Positions 9,623-18,106 of a stretch of 64,000 nt of DNA are shown here, piece by piece. The notes beneath the pieces are model-generated. The model was given only the letters and a program-made list of their open reading frames with translations. It was not told where the DNA came from and made no database searches. How positions within the stretch are numbered: position 1 is the stretch's first letter; each line of letters starts with the position of its first letter. The stretch is taken from positions 1 to 64,000 of the forward strand of contig NZ_CBTY010000001.1 of assembly GCF_000723185.1 (NCBI RefSeq), in the 5' to 3' direction. The stretch is from Candidatus Nitrosotenuis uzonensis (lineage in GTDB: Archaea > Thermoproteota > Nitrososphaeria > Nitrososphaerales > Nitrosopumilaceae). The position numbers and the translations under genes were made by a program.

Positions 9623-10823
9623 CTCTGGTCCGCATAGCTGCCTTCTCTAGCATCTGAATCATCGGGAGCTTCTCACCTGTCAGGTACAAAACAAGCGCCC
9701 CGCCTGCAGTGCTGATGTGAGTTATCTTTTCCACAAGACCATACTTTTTGAGTGCTGATGTAAGATGACCACCGCTTACAATGGTCGTAGCCATGGAATT
9801 AGCAACCGATTCGAGAAGGCTTTTTGTCCCAATGCTAAAATTTTCCATCTCAAAGAATCCGGGCGGGCCGCTGATAAAGACTGTTCCTGCGCTTGCTATT
9901 ATTCTGGAATAGTGTTCAATTGTCTTCTGTCCTATGTCATAAATCTGGTCGCCTTTGTTAAGCAGTCTTACGTCAAGCTCAGTTCTCTGCCCATCTTTGT
10001 TTATTGCTACATCCACTGGTGTGTTGAACACATCGGGATATTCTCCCAAAAGAGCGTGAGCCTTGGATACTGCATCATCCTCACCTTTGATACCTAAAGG
10101 ATACTTGATTCTGGCCTGCGCGCGCATAAACACATTGCCAATCAGACCCGTAAGCAGTATCTGGTCCGCCCGTCCACGCTTGATGAGCATCTTGATTGCC
10201 TCCAGTCTATCTGCCACCTTGGAACCTCCTAACACCACGACATGGGGGGCTTTGGCTACAGTTAGGATCTCCTCCAGCTTGCGTACTTCACGTTCTACAA
10301 CCTTTCCTGCGCAGGCAGGGATGATGTTGGCAAATCCTACCAAGGAAGGATGAGAACGATGAGCGCTTGGAAAACAATCAAGAACACACAGATCAAATAA
10401 ATGCCCAAGACGCTTTACCATTATTGTACTTGCAGCATCATCTGGCGTGAACTCGTAATTCTCCTCCGCGCAAAATCTTAGATTGTCTAGTAGCAAAATA
10501 TCACCGTTCTTCATTTTCTTGATCTCTGACTGGGCAAGTGAGCCCATCACATCTTCAACATAAATAATTTTTTTCCCAAGAAGCTTTTCTAGAATTTTTG
10601 CATGCTGTTCCATTCCAATATAGTCCTTGTTTCCGACTCTTCCTTGATGCGAGGCCACTACAACTTTTGAGTCCTTCAGAGCGTTAATCGTCTCTATTGT
10701 TTCTTCAATTCTTTTTGTACCTGATATCTCTCCCGTTTTTGGATCTATTGGACAATTCATATCAACTCTCAAAAGCACTGTCTTTCCTTTCAAGTCAAAG
10801 TCAGCCAGTGTAAGAATATCCAC
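9615..10823 (-). CDS. pgk: Phosphoglycerate kinase
   Basis: Interconverts 1,3-bisphosphoglycerate and 3-phosphoglycerate with ADP/ATP; in this autotroph-like archaeon used mainly in gluconeogenesis. 402 residues. Motifs: RVDMNCPIDPKTG, SHQGRVG, DNLRFCAEE, LGGSKVADRLEAI, GPPGFFEME and VSGGHLTSAL. Start is GTG at 10823, 26 nt after a TATA box, so leaderless. Its stop lies within the convergent zinc-ribbon gene. Confidence 0.97.
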   Translation of the reverse strand: MDILTLADFDLKGKTVLLRVDMNCPIDPKTGEISGTKRIEETIETINALKDSKVVVASHQGRVGNKDYIGMEQHAKILEKLLGKKIIYVEDVMGSLAQSEIKKMKNGDILLLDNLRFCAEENYEFTPDDAASTIMVKRLGHLFDLCVLDCFPSAHRSHPSLVGFANIIPACAGKVVEREVRKLEEILTVAKAPHVVVLGGSKVADRLEAIKMLIKRGRADQILLTGLIGNVFMRAQARIKYPLGIKGEDDAVSKAHALLGEYPDVFNTPVDVAINKDGQRTELDVRLLNKGDQIYDIGQKTIEHYSRIIASAGTVFISGPPGFFEMENFSIGTKSLLESVANSMATTIVSGGHLTSALKKYGLVEKITHISTAGGALVLYLTGEKLPMIQMLEKAAMRTRVK

Positions 10824-10845
10824 AACCTGAGTCTTTTATTGCCAT

Positions 10846-10852
10846 CTTAAAA
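10846..10852 (-). promoter_or_regulatory. TATA box of pgk
   Basis: TTTTAAG on the minus strand, centred 26 nt upstream of the pgk GTG, consistent with a leaderless mRNA. Confidence 0.5.
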
Positions 10853-10855
10853 TCT

Positions 10856-11596
10856 TTGAGCCGATCAGAATTCGGAAGAATCTGCACATCTAAGGAAAAA
10901 TTAAAAAGAGCAGTTCTGGGTTGTCTGTGTTTGCAAAATTGGTTATTCGGCATCCGATCTAGACCTTTTTTTGTACTGGTTACCGCATTTGTAGTCATGT
11001 CAATTTTGGTGGATCAAAAAATAACTTCTGAGTTTGATAAATCCGCTATGATACACTTCCAATCATCTGCTGGCAATTACGCATTGGACATGGCAATGTG
11101 GATGATTACGGAGATAGGCGATGTAATGTGGCTTGTTCTGTTCAGCATTGTGATCTTTGTCATAAGAAGAACTAGGCGCACCGGCCTGATACTACTTCTC
11201 TCACTTGTAGCAGGCACGATAGGGGCTGGCTACCTCAAAGGATATGTTGTAGACAATCCTAGGCCAAATCTGGAATTTATGGGCTCGACACTGCCGGGGG
11301 ATATCGGCAGAGATACATTCGTGCTAGGGACTGACGGGTCATTTCCTTCAGGACATGCTGCAAGAGCTGCAATAATTGCGCTTATCCTAGGATTTGCTCT
11401 CTCACAAAGGTTTCCAAAGTGGTGCTATCTGATATGGATATTTCCGGTACTGGAGTCAATCAGCAGGGTATACGTCCTACAGCATTATCCGATGGACGTT
11501 CTTGGTGGCACGGTGTTTGGAATCCTGATTGCAGGTGTGATAGGCAAAAAATTAAGGCTCTATGATATATTCAAAAAATCAGAGCCCGAGCTCTGA
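10856..11596 (+). CDS. PAP2-family membrane phosphatase
   Basis: Lipid or polyprenyl phosphatase of the PAP2 superfamily with about six membrane helices. The three phosphatase motifs are present: K-x6-RP (KGYVVDNPRP), PSGH (FPSGHAARA) and SR-x5-H-x3-D (SRVYVLQHYPMDVLGG), with active sites outside the membrane in known members. Substrate may be a polyprenyl diphosphate in glycan assembly (inference). The TTG start at 10856 sits in the pgk promoter; a TATA-like AATTAAAAAG near 10889 and TTG at 10931 suggest the protein may really begin 25 residues later. The end overlaps the convergent gene by 18 nt. Confidence 0.9.
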   Translation: MSRSEFGRICTSKEKLKRAVLGCLCLQNWLFGIRSRPFFVLVTAFVVMSILVDQKITSEFDKSAMIHFQSSAGNYALDMAMWMITEIGDVMWLVLFSIVIFVIRRTRRTGLILLLSLVAGTIGAGYLKGYVVDNPRPNLEFMGSTLPGDIGRDTFVLGTDGSFPSGHAARAAIIALILGFALSQRFPKWCYLIWIFPVLESISRVYVLQHYPMDVLGGTVFGILIAGVIGKKLRLYDIFKKSEPEL

Positions 11597-11890
11597 GAAA
11601 ACATTGGCGCTGATAAGAACAATGGCATAATTTTCATCATCGTGATGGTATGTCCAATATCTAAGATTGCGTTCCTGTCTTAGCTTTCTTAGTCTAAAGT
11701 TCAGCTCAGACGTTATTGTGAATCCTATCCGTTTTGCAAGTTTTTCCTGTTTTGGCATCAGAACTTTGAACCCTCCCTTCTGGTTCTCAAATCCGATCTC
11801 AGTCATCTGGGCAGCCGACTCGGAAGCGGCTTTTTCGTCCTTTACTGTGAATGTTTTTACGATCGGGATTTGTGATGGGTGAAACTCCAT
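11579..11890 (-). CDS. Conserved hypothetical protein
   Basis: 103 residues, no signal peptide or membrane helix. Alternating beta strands and one amphipathic helix rich in Arg/Lys (ELNFRLRKLRQERNLRYW) ending in a beta strand; compact alpha/beta domain. I do not recognise the family. The start MEFHPSQIPIVK is an ATG; the frame is otherwise uninterrupted and codon use matches the neighbours. It overlaps the PAP2 gene tail to tail. Confidence 0.7.
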   Translation of the reverse strand: MEFHPSQIPIVKTFTVKDEKAASESAAQMTEIGFENQKGGFKVLMPKQEKLAKRIGFTITSELNFRLRKLRQERNLRYWTYHHDDENYAIVLISANVFSELGL

Positions 11891-12032
11891 ACTGCAAACT
11901 CGTAGGAGTTTAATTTAACTAATGACGATCAGATCTGTTTCACAATGCCTAGTTATGTGTTAAAATTCTTAACTCACAAGTCAAATACTGATTATAGTTA
12001 ACACTTATCGATAATCATATGCGAGTTCAAAC

Positions 12033-12821
12033 GTGGCGTCATTAGCTAAATTAGCTGAAAAGCTAAAACATGAAAAGCAACAGGCGGCAAAGCTTAGGCG
12101 ACAGACAGAAAACAAGCTAAAGGCCGCCATGTCACTCGGACGCCGTTCCTCATCTGGTCTCTCTTCGCTTGAAAGGCGCATTGAGGATTCTAAAGAGAAA
12201 TTAGGTGAGATTAACGCAGAGTTTAATCAAATTCTATCCAGAAAAGAAAGCATAGATAGATTGATTCAGGCAGCACAGGAAAGGCTGGCACTTGAAACTC
12301 AATCAAAGGAGCAGGCAGAAATTGATATGGCAAACGCAGATTCTGATGCGGCAAGACAGAGCGCCTCTGAGAGAATTGCCCAGATTACCGAGAAGATTGG
12401 CGAGCTAGAATCTGAAATCAAGCAAAGAGAATCTGCTGCACAAAAGCTTGTCAAGCTAATTGAGAGCTTTAAAAAATCAAAAGATCATACATCTCACCAA
12501 CTGCATAAACAGACAAAAACAAAGCCATCGCTGATCAACCTGATAAAGAAAAGCAAATCTGACTCTGAAAAACTAAAAAAACAGTTTGAAATTGCTGCAA
12601 AAAAGGAAACTGCAGTTAGCAAGAACCTGACCAAAGTAACTGAAAAACTGGAGATGATCCTTGCTAAAAAAAGAAAAGCAGCAGCAAAAAGGGCCGCAAT
12701 AAAGAGGTCTAGGAAAAAGGCATTAACAAAGAAGAAATCCGCAGCAAAAAGAAAAACATCTGCCAAAAAAACAGGCAAAAAACAGGCAAAAAACAGATCC
12801 AAAACAAAATCAAGACGCTAG
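12033..12821 (+). CDS. Coiled-coil protein with histone H1-like lysine-rich tail
   Basis: 262 residues from a GTG start. Residues ~1-145 and ~160-210 are long charged heptad-type helices (coiled coil) with almost no hydrophobic core otherwise; residues 211-262 are an Ala/Lys/Arg/Ser tail in which 27 of 52 residues are Lys or Arg, with AAKR/KKAA-type repeats like the C-terminal domain of histone H1 or bacterial Hc1/AlgP-type proteins. No signal peptide, so cytoplasmic. A DNA- or RNA-binding, chromosome-organising role is inference from composition. Upstream (about 11961-11975) is GTTAA-N5-TTAAC, a possible operator. Single-gene transcript. Confidence 0.75.
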   Translation: MASLAKLAEKLKHEKQQAAKLRRQTENKLKAAMSLGRRSSSGLSSLERRIEDSKEKLGEINAEFNQILSRKESIDRLIQAAQERLALETQSKEQAEIDMANADSDAARQSASERIAQITEKIGELESEIKQRESAAQKLVKLIESFKKSKDHTSHQLHKQTKTKPSLINLIKKSKSDSEKLKKQFEIAAKKETAVSKNLTKVTEKLEMILAKKRKAAAKRAAIKRSRKKALTKKKSAAKRKTSAKKTGKKQAKNRSKTKSRR

Positions 12822-12867
12822 AAGGACTTCATTCTGAATATAAAGCGGAAGCAAGAGTATACTTTAG

Positions 12868-13467
12868 ATGAATAAACGTGGAATTATTGTATCTGTGGCC
12901 GGGCTGTTTATGATTATAGGCTCATTTGCAATAGCTGCATCATTACTTGGTAGTGACGGGTTTGACGGTGAGGTGTCTATACCATCTCTACTTGAGGGTA
13001 TGTTTGATCAAGTTACAGATAACACACAACTGCGACCTGGCGAGAGCATGTCGTTTGAATTCGACGCGTCACACGATACAAAAAATATTCTTTGGGGTAT
13101 GCAGATAACCGATTATCAGAGTGGGGACAAAGTGCAAGTATCGATCACAAACATTTATGGAGACAAATTCGGAACGTTTCAGTCTGATCAGCCTGCATTT
13201 TTTGAAACCTTGGAAATTACTCAGAGCGAATCACTCAACTTTAATGTTGAAAATAAAGGATCAAGAACAATCACATTTGTCATGATGTTCACGAAAAACC
13301 CTGGAGAGAATGAGCGATTCTCAGACCCTGATTCGCCACTGAACAAAACACTTGTTCCGCTTGCAGCAATAGGAATACTGCTAATACTTGGAATTATAGT
13401 GGTGTGTGCAGGTGTAATACTTACTGTATTTGATTATAAAAAAAGACAAAATTCTGAATACGTCTAA
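12868..13467 (+). CDS. Membrane protein with extracytoplasmic beta domain
   Basis: 199 residues: membrane helix at ~5-27, a polar beta-rich middle domain (~40-150; LRPGESMSFEFDA, FNVENKGSRTITFVMMF) facing outside, a second helix at ~162-188, and a short basic cytoplasmic tail (YKKRQNSEYV). The middle domain resembles beta-sandwich GOLD-like domains in pattern only. A family of such proteins occurs in thaumarchaea to my knowledge, function unknown. Stop overlaps the convergent OB-fold gene by 4 nt. Confidence 0.7.
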   Translation: MNKRGIIVSVAGLFMIIGSFAIAASLLGSDGFDGEVSIPSLLEGMFDQVTDNTQLRPGESMSFEFDASHDTKNILWGMQITDYQSGDKVQVSITNIYGDKFGTFQSDQPAFFETLEITQSESLNFNVENKGSRTITFVMMFTKNPGENERFSDPDSPLNKTLVPLAAIGILLILGIIVVCAGVILTVFDYKKRQNSEYV

Positions 13468-13730
13468 TCTTTTACGATTAGCTCGCCGTATTTTCCTTTT
13501 GCAAGCGATACTTCATTTTTGAATGTACTGGTATATGCGTTCTTGAACGCTACTTTCGAGCCGTTCTTAACTTTGGCGATGTCTTCCCCCCACAAGGTTA
13601 TCTTGATCTCGCCTACTTCATCGACAAGGTATGCATTGCAGACCTCGGTAGTTCCGCCAGTCTTTAGATTAACCGTTCGTGGTTCTTCCATCCTTTCTAT
13701 GGTTCCTTCGATGTCTATTCTGTTTCGCAT
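13464..13730 (-). CDS. Single OB-fold nucleic-acid-binding protein
   Basis: 88 residues from the ATG at 13730 (RNRIDIEGTIERMEEPR); an upstream GTG at 13775 would add 15 unconvincing residues. The pattern is an RPA/SSB-like OB fold: G-x-I strand, TTEVCNAYLVDEVGEIKITLWG, then KVKNGSKVAFKNAYTSTFKNE. Similar one-domain proteins in archaea bind single-stranded DNA or RNA. No C-terminal acidic tail is present, so it is not a bacterial-type SSB. Confidence 0.8.
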   Translation of the reverse strand: MRNRIDIEGTIERMEEPRTVNLKTGGTTEVCNAYLVDEVGEIKITLWGEDIAKVKNGSKVAFKNAYTSTFKNEVSLAKGKYGELIVKD

Positions 13731-13853
13731 GTTTTTTGCTTGTTCTGTGGTTACCACAAATCTGCTCGGGCACAAACCAGTATTAAGTTTTTAATTTCTA
13801 AAGATGGATTTGTCTTTTCAACTGACAAACTCTCGGCATTAACTCTATAGCAG

Positions 13854-13861
13854 TTATATAC
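13854..13861 (+). promoter_or_regulatory. TATA box of tRNA-Leu
   Basis: TTATATAC centred about 25-26 nt before the first tRNA base (13883). Confidence 0.6.
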
Positions 13862-13882
13862 TCTGAATTGAAAACTGCTCTT

Positions 13883-13980
13883 GCAGGGGTATCGAAGCCC
13901 GGTCAACCGAGAGGGACTCAAGATCCAAATAGGAAATCCCTTCCCTCAGGGGTTCGTGGGTTCAAATCCCACCCCCTGCA
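13883..13980 (+). tRNA. tRNA-Leu(CAA) with a 13-nt intron
   Basis: Acceptor stem GCAGGGG/CCCCTGC with discriminator A, T8 and A9, three-pair D stem TCG/CGA, anticodon stem AGGGA/TCCCT, loop CTCAAGA with anticodon CAA (13919-13921), 14-nt type II variable arm, T arm GTGGG-TTCAAAT-CCCAC. The anticodon stem only closes when 13 nt (about 13923-13935) after G37 are removed; this leaves an 85-nt class II tRNA, the normal size for Leu. The intron sits at the canonical archaeal 37/38 site. CCA is not encoded. A T-run follows directly. Confidence 0.93.
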
Positions 13981-13988
13981 CTTTTTAG
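13981..13988 (+). terminator. T-run terminator after tRNA-Leu
   Basis: Five T residues begin one base after the tRNA, fitting archaeal poly-U termination. Confidence 0.4.
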
Positions 13989-14270
13989 ACTTCGATTATA
14001 TCTGCACGGGTAACATGATGATTAGAAAGTGTCTTGTGAAGATCTGCCACGGACTGCTCGCGGAAGATTAGGTTACACCTATAACACTTCCACGCTCTGG
14101 CACTCATGGTTATATAGTACATTCTTAAAATTTAAGGATATTGGACCTTTCATCCACTTTTTTGCATAATGCGATCAAAATAGCTAAAAATTACATATTA
14201 CTATCAAAATATTGATGAATTTATCGGATGCTGCCCAAACTAATTTACTTGAGGCGCAAAAACCTGATCC
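13989..14270 (+). other. Intergenic region, no gene found
   Basis: About 280 nt between tRNA-Leu and the VTT-domain gene. No convincing ORF; an ATGATGA at about 14015 and TTGATGA near 14211 have no matching D boxes, so no C/D RNA is called. The strongly AT-rich part (14115-14220) has several TATA-like runs. Confidence 0.4.
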
Positions 14271-14891
14271 GTGAGCGACATTTTAGCCATTTTTGCAAAT
14301 CTGTGGTATTTTGGGGTGTTTCTTTTCATGTATGTGTTAAACACAGCTCCAATACTGATGCCTCCTACATGGATAGTTTTGGTATCATTCCATGCCCTAG
14401 ACCCTGGACTTGACCCGCTTGTTCTTGCCGCAGTAGGTGCTAGCGGCGCCACACTGGGGCGGTTTACCCTCTTGCGAGCAACATCATATTTTCGAAGGTT
14501 TCTTAGCAGCGATAGAAAATCAAGTCTTGATAAAATACAGAACTACTTGCAAACAAAAAAACTCGGATATTTTCTTGCATCCTTCGTATTCGCTACTACT
14601 CCACTACCAGACAACATGCTGTTTATCACATATGGTCTCATGAAGGTAAAGAGCGTCCAGGTCTACTGCGGATACTGGATAGGGCGCCTTATAGCATATT
14701 ATGTAATGCTCTCAATAAGTTCAGCAGTGCTTACGCCATTTATGCAGATGTTTGAGGAAAAATATGTGGGCGTATTGGTTATAGATTTGCTCAGTATAGT
14801 AATGCTAATTGTCTTTGCGTCTATAAACTGGAACGTTCTGGTGTCGGAAAAAAAGATACGCTTTGTCAAACCAAAATTCTGGAAGATGTGA
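14271..14891 (+). CDS. VTT/DedA-like membrane protein
   Basis: 206 residues starting at GTG, with about five membrane helices. The central FATTPLPDNMLFITYGLMK and the following helix match the VTT (SNARE-associated/DedA) domain core, in which a conserved Pro and a Gly-Leu loop sit in re-entrant helices. DedA proteins are implicated in lipid carrier flipping and proton-coupled transport; the substrate here is unknown. It is shorter and more divergent than bacterial DedA, and is followed after 1 nt by an HD hydrolase. Confidence 0.8.
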   Translation: MSDILAIFANLWYFGVFLFMYVLNTAPILMPPTWIVLVSFHALDPGLDPLVLAAVGASGATLGRFTLLRATSYFRRFLSSDRKSSLDKIQNYLQTKKLGYFLASFVFATTPLPDNMLFITYGLMKVKSVQVYCGYWIGRLIAYYVMLSISSAVLTPFMQMFEEKYVGVLVIDLLSIVMLIVFASINWNVLVSEKKIRFVKPKFWKM

Positions 14892-14892
14892 T

Positions 14893-15513
14893 ATGAACAA
14901 GATAGACGAACTGCAGTCATATGTCAGAGAAAGGATACAGAACGATCCTGCACATGATTTTGATCACATAATGCGTGTATACAACAACGCCAAGATGATT
15001 GCCAAACACGAGAAGGTGGATCTTCATCTGGTACTGGTTGCAACATTATTGCATGACATTGTGACCTTTCCAAAGTCTGATAGGCGATCGAAAACAGCAT
15101 CAGTCAGAAGTGCAAAAGAGGCGCAAAAGATTCTGAAAAAACAAGGATATTCAAAAAAGGACATTGCCATAATATGTGATGCAATAAGGGATCACAGCTA
15201 TTCAAGGAACAAGATACCTAAAACAATGGTGGGTAAAATTCTTCAAGATGCTGATAGACTTGATGCACTTGGAGCGATAGGAATCGCAAGAACTTTTGCT
15301 GTCGGCGGTGCAGAATCAAGACTGATTTACAACAGATTAGATCCGTTTTGTCAAAAGAGAGAGCCCGACGACAAGTCGTGGACTGTGGATCATTTCTATC
15401 GTAAATTATTGGTTTTGGAAAAAAAGATGAACACCAAGTTTGCAAAAAAGGAAGCACGCAAAAGAACCAAAGTCATGAGGGATTTTCTGCTTGAACTAAA
15501 GCGTGAAATCTAG
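14893..15513 (+). CDS. HD-domain phosphohydrolase
   Basis: 206 residues from ATG 14893, directly after the VTT gene. Metal ligands of an HD domain are visible: DFDHIMRV (H), LLHDIV (HD pair), AIRDHSY (H) and LQDADRLDALGAIG (D). The pattern is that of the YedJ/uncharacterised HD hydrolase family acting on nucleotides or other phosphoesters. The TTG-initiated longer version overlaps the upstream gene and is less likely. Its TAG shares a CTAG with the convergent gene's stop. Confidence 0.9.
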   Translation: MNKIDELQSYVRERIQNDPAHDFDHIMRVYNNAKMIAKHEKVDLHLVLVATLLHDIVTFPKSDRRSKTASVRSAKEAQKILKKQGYSKKDIAIICDAIRDHSYSRNKIPKTMVGKILQDADRLDALGAIGIARTFAVGGAESRLIYNRLDPFCQKREPDDKSWTVDHFYRKLLVLEKKMNTKFAKKEARKRTKVMRDFLLELKREI

Positions 15514-15821
15514 CCATAATCTATGTATCTTTTGTACCTTTTTTCAACTTCCGGATTCTCGCCATCAAGAATTTTCCTTATCTCCACATCATGTCTGCTT
15601 CTAATGTATGATTTTATTGGCAAAAACTGCTCATTGTCGGGAAGATACTGTCCTAGCCTTTCAAGTGCACTAAAATATTCGGCAACCTTGTCCCGGAATT
15701 CTTGCACAGTGGGGTTTTTGATCTTGTTAAGCCTAAAGTATATCGATGCCCAGCTTGCGCCTACAACATGAGGTAGCAGATCATACGCACGCTCTATCTC
15801 GAATCGTTCGTCTTCTCTCAT
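15510..15821 (-). CDS. Conserved hypothetical protein next to hemB
   Basis: 103 residues, mostly alpha-helical and acidic/basic mixed (EIERAYDLLPHVVGASWASIYFRLNKI...). No known motif recognised. Its start overlaps the hemB stop by 4 nt, so the two are translated from one mRNA; a link to tetrapyrrole synthesis is possible but not shown. Soluble by sequence. Confidence 0.7.
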   Translation of the reverse strand: MREDERFEIERAYDLLPHVVGASWASIYFRLNKIKNPTVQEFRDKVAEYFSALERLGQYLPDNEQFLPIKSYIRSRHDVEIRKILDGENPEVEKRYKRYIDYG

Positions 15822-16801
15822 CTGTTAAGATACTCGGCCATCTTTTTTGCAAAATATGTGACTATCATGTCCGCACCTGCACGCTTTATTGAATATAGTA
15901 TTTCGGCCATTATTTCGTCTTCGTTAATCCAGCCTTGTTTGGCTGCACCTTTGACGAGTGCATATTCGCCTGACACACTGTATGCGGATACAGGAACGTT
16001 GAATCTCTCTCTTGTCTTTGCAATAAGATCAAGATAGGATAGAGCCGGTTTTACCATGACTATGTCCACTCCCTCACTCACATCCATCTCGATTTCCCGC
16101 ATAGCTTCTCTTGGGTTGGTGAAAGGCACTTGGTATGTCTTCCTATCGCCAAACTGTGGCGCGCAATCAGCTGCATCTCTGAATGGGTTGTAAAACGATG
16201 ATCTGTGTTTTGCAGAGTGCGACATGATTCCAACATCTGAGAAGCCTTTTTCATCTAGTGCATTCCGGATGGCCTTTACTTGCCCATCCATCATGGCAGA
16301 TGGTGATACGATGTCTACGCCAGACGCTGCCTGGCTTAATGCAATTCTGGAGAGCGTCATCAGGCTTGAATCATTATCTATGATGTTGCCATTTAATATG
16401 CCACAGTGACCTGAGGATGTATACTGGCAGAGACACACATCTGACATTATTACCATGCTGTCTCCGAAACTCTTTCTTATCTCCGAGGCTGCCTTTTGTA
16501 CTATGCCGTCGTCTGCGAATGCACCTGTCCCATATTCGTCCTTTTTTTCTGGTATCCCAAACAGCATGATGGCAGGTATGCCTAGATCTTTTATCGATTG
16601 AACTTCCTGCGTGACGTCTGAGAGTGGCAGACGCTGTATGTCAGGCATTGATTCTACAAACGTCCTTGACTTGAGATTTTCTTGAACAAATACGGGACAA
16701 ATAAGATCGTTTACTGAAAAGGTTACTTCTTGCACAAGGTTGCGCATCTTTTCATTTTTTCTTAATCTTCTTAACCTTCTTGTAGGGAATGGTGCAGACA
16801 T
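15818..16801 (-). CDS. hemB: Delta-aminolevulinic acid dehydratase (porphobilinogen synthase)
   Basis: Condenses two 5-aminolevulinates to porphobilinogen. 327 residues. The two Schiff-base lysines are K198 (SHSAKHRSSFYNPFRDA) and K251 (VMVKPALSYLD). The metal site is the three-cysteine zinc type: C123, C125, C133 in DVCLCQYTSSGHCG. It is downstream of hemA (45 nt gap) in a second haem block, reading opposite to hemL-hemD. Confidence 0.97.
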   Translation of the reverse strand: MSAPFPTRRLRRLRKNEKMRNLVQEVTFSVNDLICPVFVQENLKSRTFVESMPDIQRLPLSDVTQEVQSIKDLGIPAIMLFGIPEKKDEYGTGAFADDGIVQKAASEIRKSFGDSMVIMSDVCLCQYTSSGHCGILNGNIIDNDSSLMTLSRIALSQAASGVDIVSPSAMMDGQVKAIRNALDEKGFSDVGIMSHSAKHRSSFYNPFRDAADCAPQFGDRKTYQVPFTNPREAMREIEMDVSEGVDIVMVKPALSYLDLIAKTRERFNVPVSAYSVSGEYALVKGAAKQGWINEDEIMAEILYSIKRAGADMIVTYFAKKMAEYLNR

Positions 16802-16846
16802 GATAAAGATCTGCCTTGATTCAATATATTCCTAGATCACAAACTG

Positions 16847-18106
16847 CTAGTCTTTTTTCTTATAATCAAAAATCTTTGTAGCTGCGCTGAGGATATCCTC
16901 ATCTTCTTGCTCCGAGGCCCGTCTCAGGTTGTTCATCGGAGTTGATATTATCCCTTCTACTATGGCCTTGGTTAGATCGTCAATTATTTTGATTTTTGAT
17001 TGGTCCGTCTCGCCAAGCATACGAAGAGCCTTCTCAAGCTCCTTGGCCCTTTTCATATCTATGTCCTTAAAGATCTCTTTGACTACTGGCTCCACCTCCA
17101 ATCTTCTCATCTGTGCTCTTAGTACTGCCGCCTCTTCGTTAATTATTTTTTCTGCGCTTGTGCGCTGGTTTGAACGATACTTGATGTTCTTGTCAACCAT
17201 TTCAGCTATCTGATCAAGGTTCATCATCTTGATTCCGCCAATCGTGGCCACTTTCTCGTCTACAGTTCGTGGGTTGGAAAGGTCCAATATCATCATGCCT
17301 GTCTTTTTTGTTTTCATGGCATCTCTGATTCTATCGTACGTTACAAGAAAGTACGGAGCTATTGTTGCCACAAACAATACATCATAGTTTGAAAATCCGG
17401 AAAGTACATCCTCAAATCCTATTGGTATGCCGCCAACCGTCTCTGAGAACGCCTGCGAACGCTGCAACGTTCTACTTGTGACAAAAAACCTGTAACCTCT
17501 CTTGTTTAGAGATTTTGCTACAAGTGTTGCAGCCTCACCAGTTCCAATAAGCAAAATATTCTTAGTCTTCAGGTCATCGATGTTTTCTTCGGCCAGCTTG
17601 ACTGCCATCGAACCAACCGAGATTGTTCCCTTGTTGATTCCAGTTGCATTTCTAACACGCGTACCGATTTTGATTGCCTTGTCAAAAAGCGTGTTGAGGT
17701 ATTCTCCTGACGTTCTCATCTCCTTTGCAGTGATCATGGCTTCCTTTACTTGGCCAAGAATCTGCTCTTCGCCCAAAACCATGGAATCAAGGCCCGATGT
17801 AAGCTTCAGCAAGTGCTCGTAAACCTCATCATCTGATGAGATCTCGAAATTTTCATTAAATGCAACTTCTTCGAGACCTGACAGCGAGGCCCACGTCTTT
17901 TTGATTTTGCCTATATTCATTTCCTTGGTGGAACCAAATATCTCTACCCTATTGCATGTCTGCAGGATTACTATTTCGTTTAGACCAGAATGTTTTTTGA
18001 ACGACTCGTACGCAGAATCTAAATCCTTGAAAGTAAACTTTTCTAGAATGTGGATTGGCGAATTCCTGAATGTAACACGCGCGTTTATTATGTTGCTCAT
18101 TTCCAT
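16847..18106 (-). CDS. hemA: Glutamyl-tRNA reductase
   Basis: Reduces glutamyl-tRNA to glutamate-1-semialdehyde with NADPH; first committed, usually regulated step. 419 residues. Catalytic cysteine C51 in LQTCNRVEIFG; LTSGLDSMVLGEEQILGQV and the GTGEAATLVAKSL nucleotide-binding loop are intact; the C-terminal dimerisation helices are present. Start could be the first ATG or MSNIINA two residues on. Its start overlaps the end of the precorrin-2 dehydrogenase gene by 10 nt. Confidence 0.97.
   Translation of the reverse strand: MEMSNIINARVTFRNSPIHILEKFTFKDLDSAYESFKKHSGLNEIVILQTCNRVEIFGSTKEMNIGKIKKTWASLSGLEEVAFNENFEISSDDEVYEHLLKLTSGLDSMVLGEEQILGQVKEAMITAKEMRTSGEYLNTLFDKAIKIGTRVRNATGINKGTISVGSMAVKLAEENIDDLKTKNILLIGTGEAATLVAKSLNKRGYRFFVTSRTLQRSQAFSETVGGIPIGFEDVLSGFSNYDVLFVATIAPYFLVTYDRIRDAMKTKKTGMMILDLSNPRTVDEKVATIGGIKMMNLDQIAEMVDKNIKYRSNQRTSAEKIINEEAAVLRAQMRRLEVEPVVKEIFKDIDMKRAKELEKALRMLGETDQSKIKIIDDLTKAIVEGIISTPMNNLRRASEQEDEDILSAATKIFDYKKKD

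Noticed and set aside
13868-14071. 67-residue ORF
   Set aside because: Runs through tRNA-Leu, whose structure explains the sequence.
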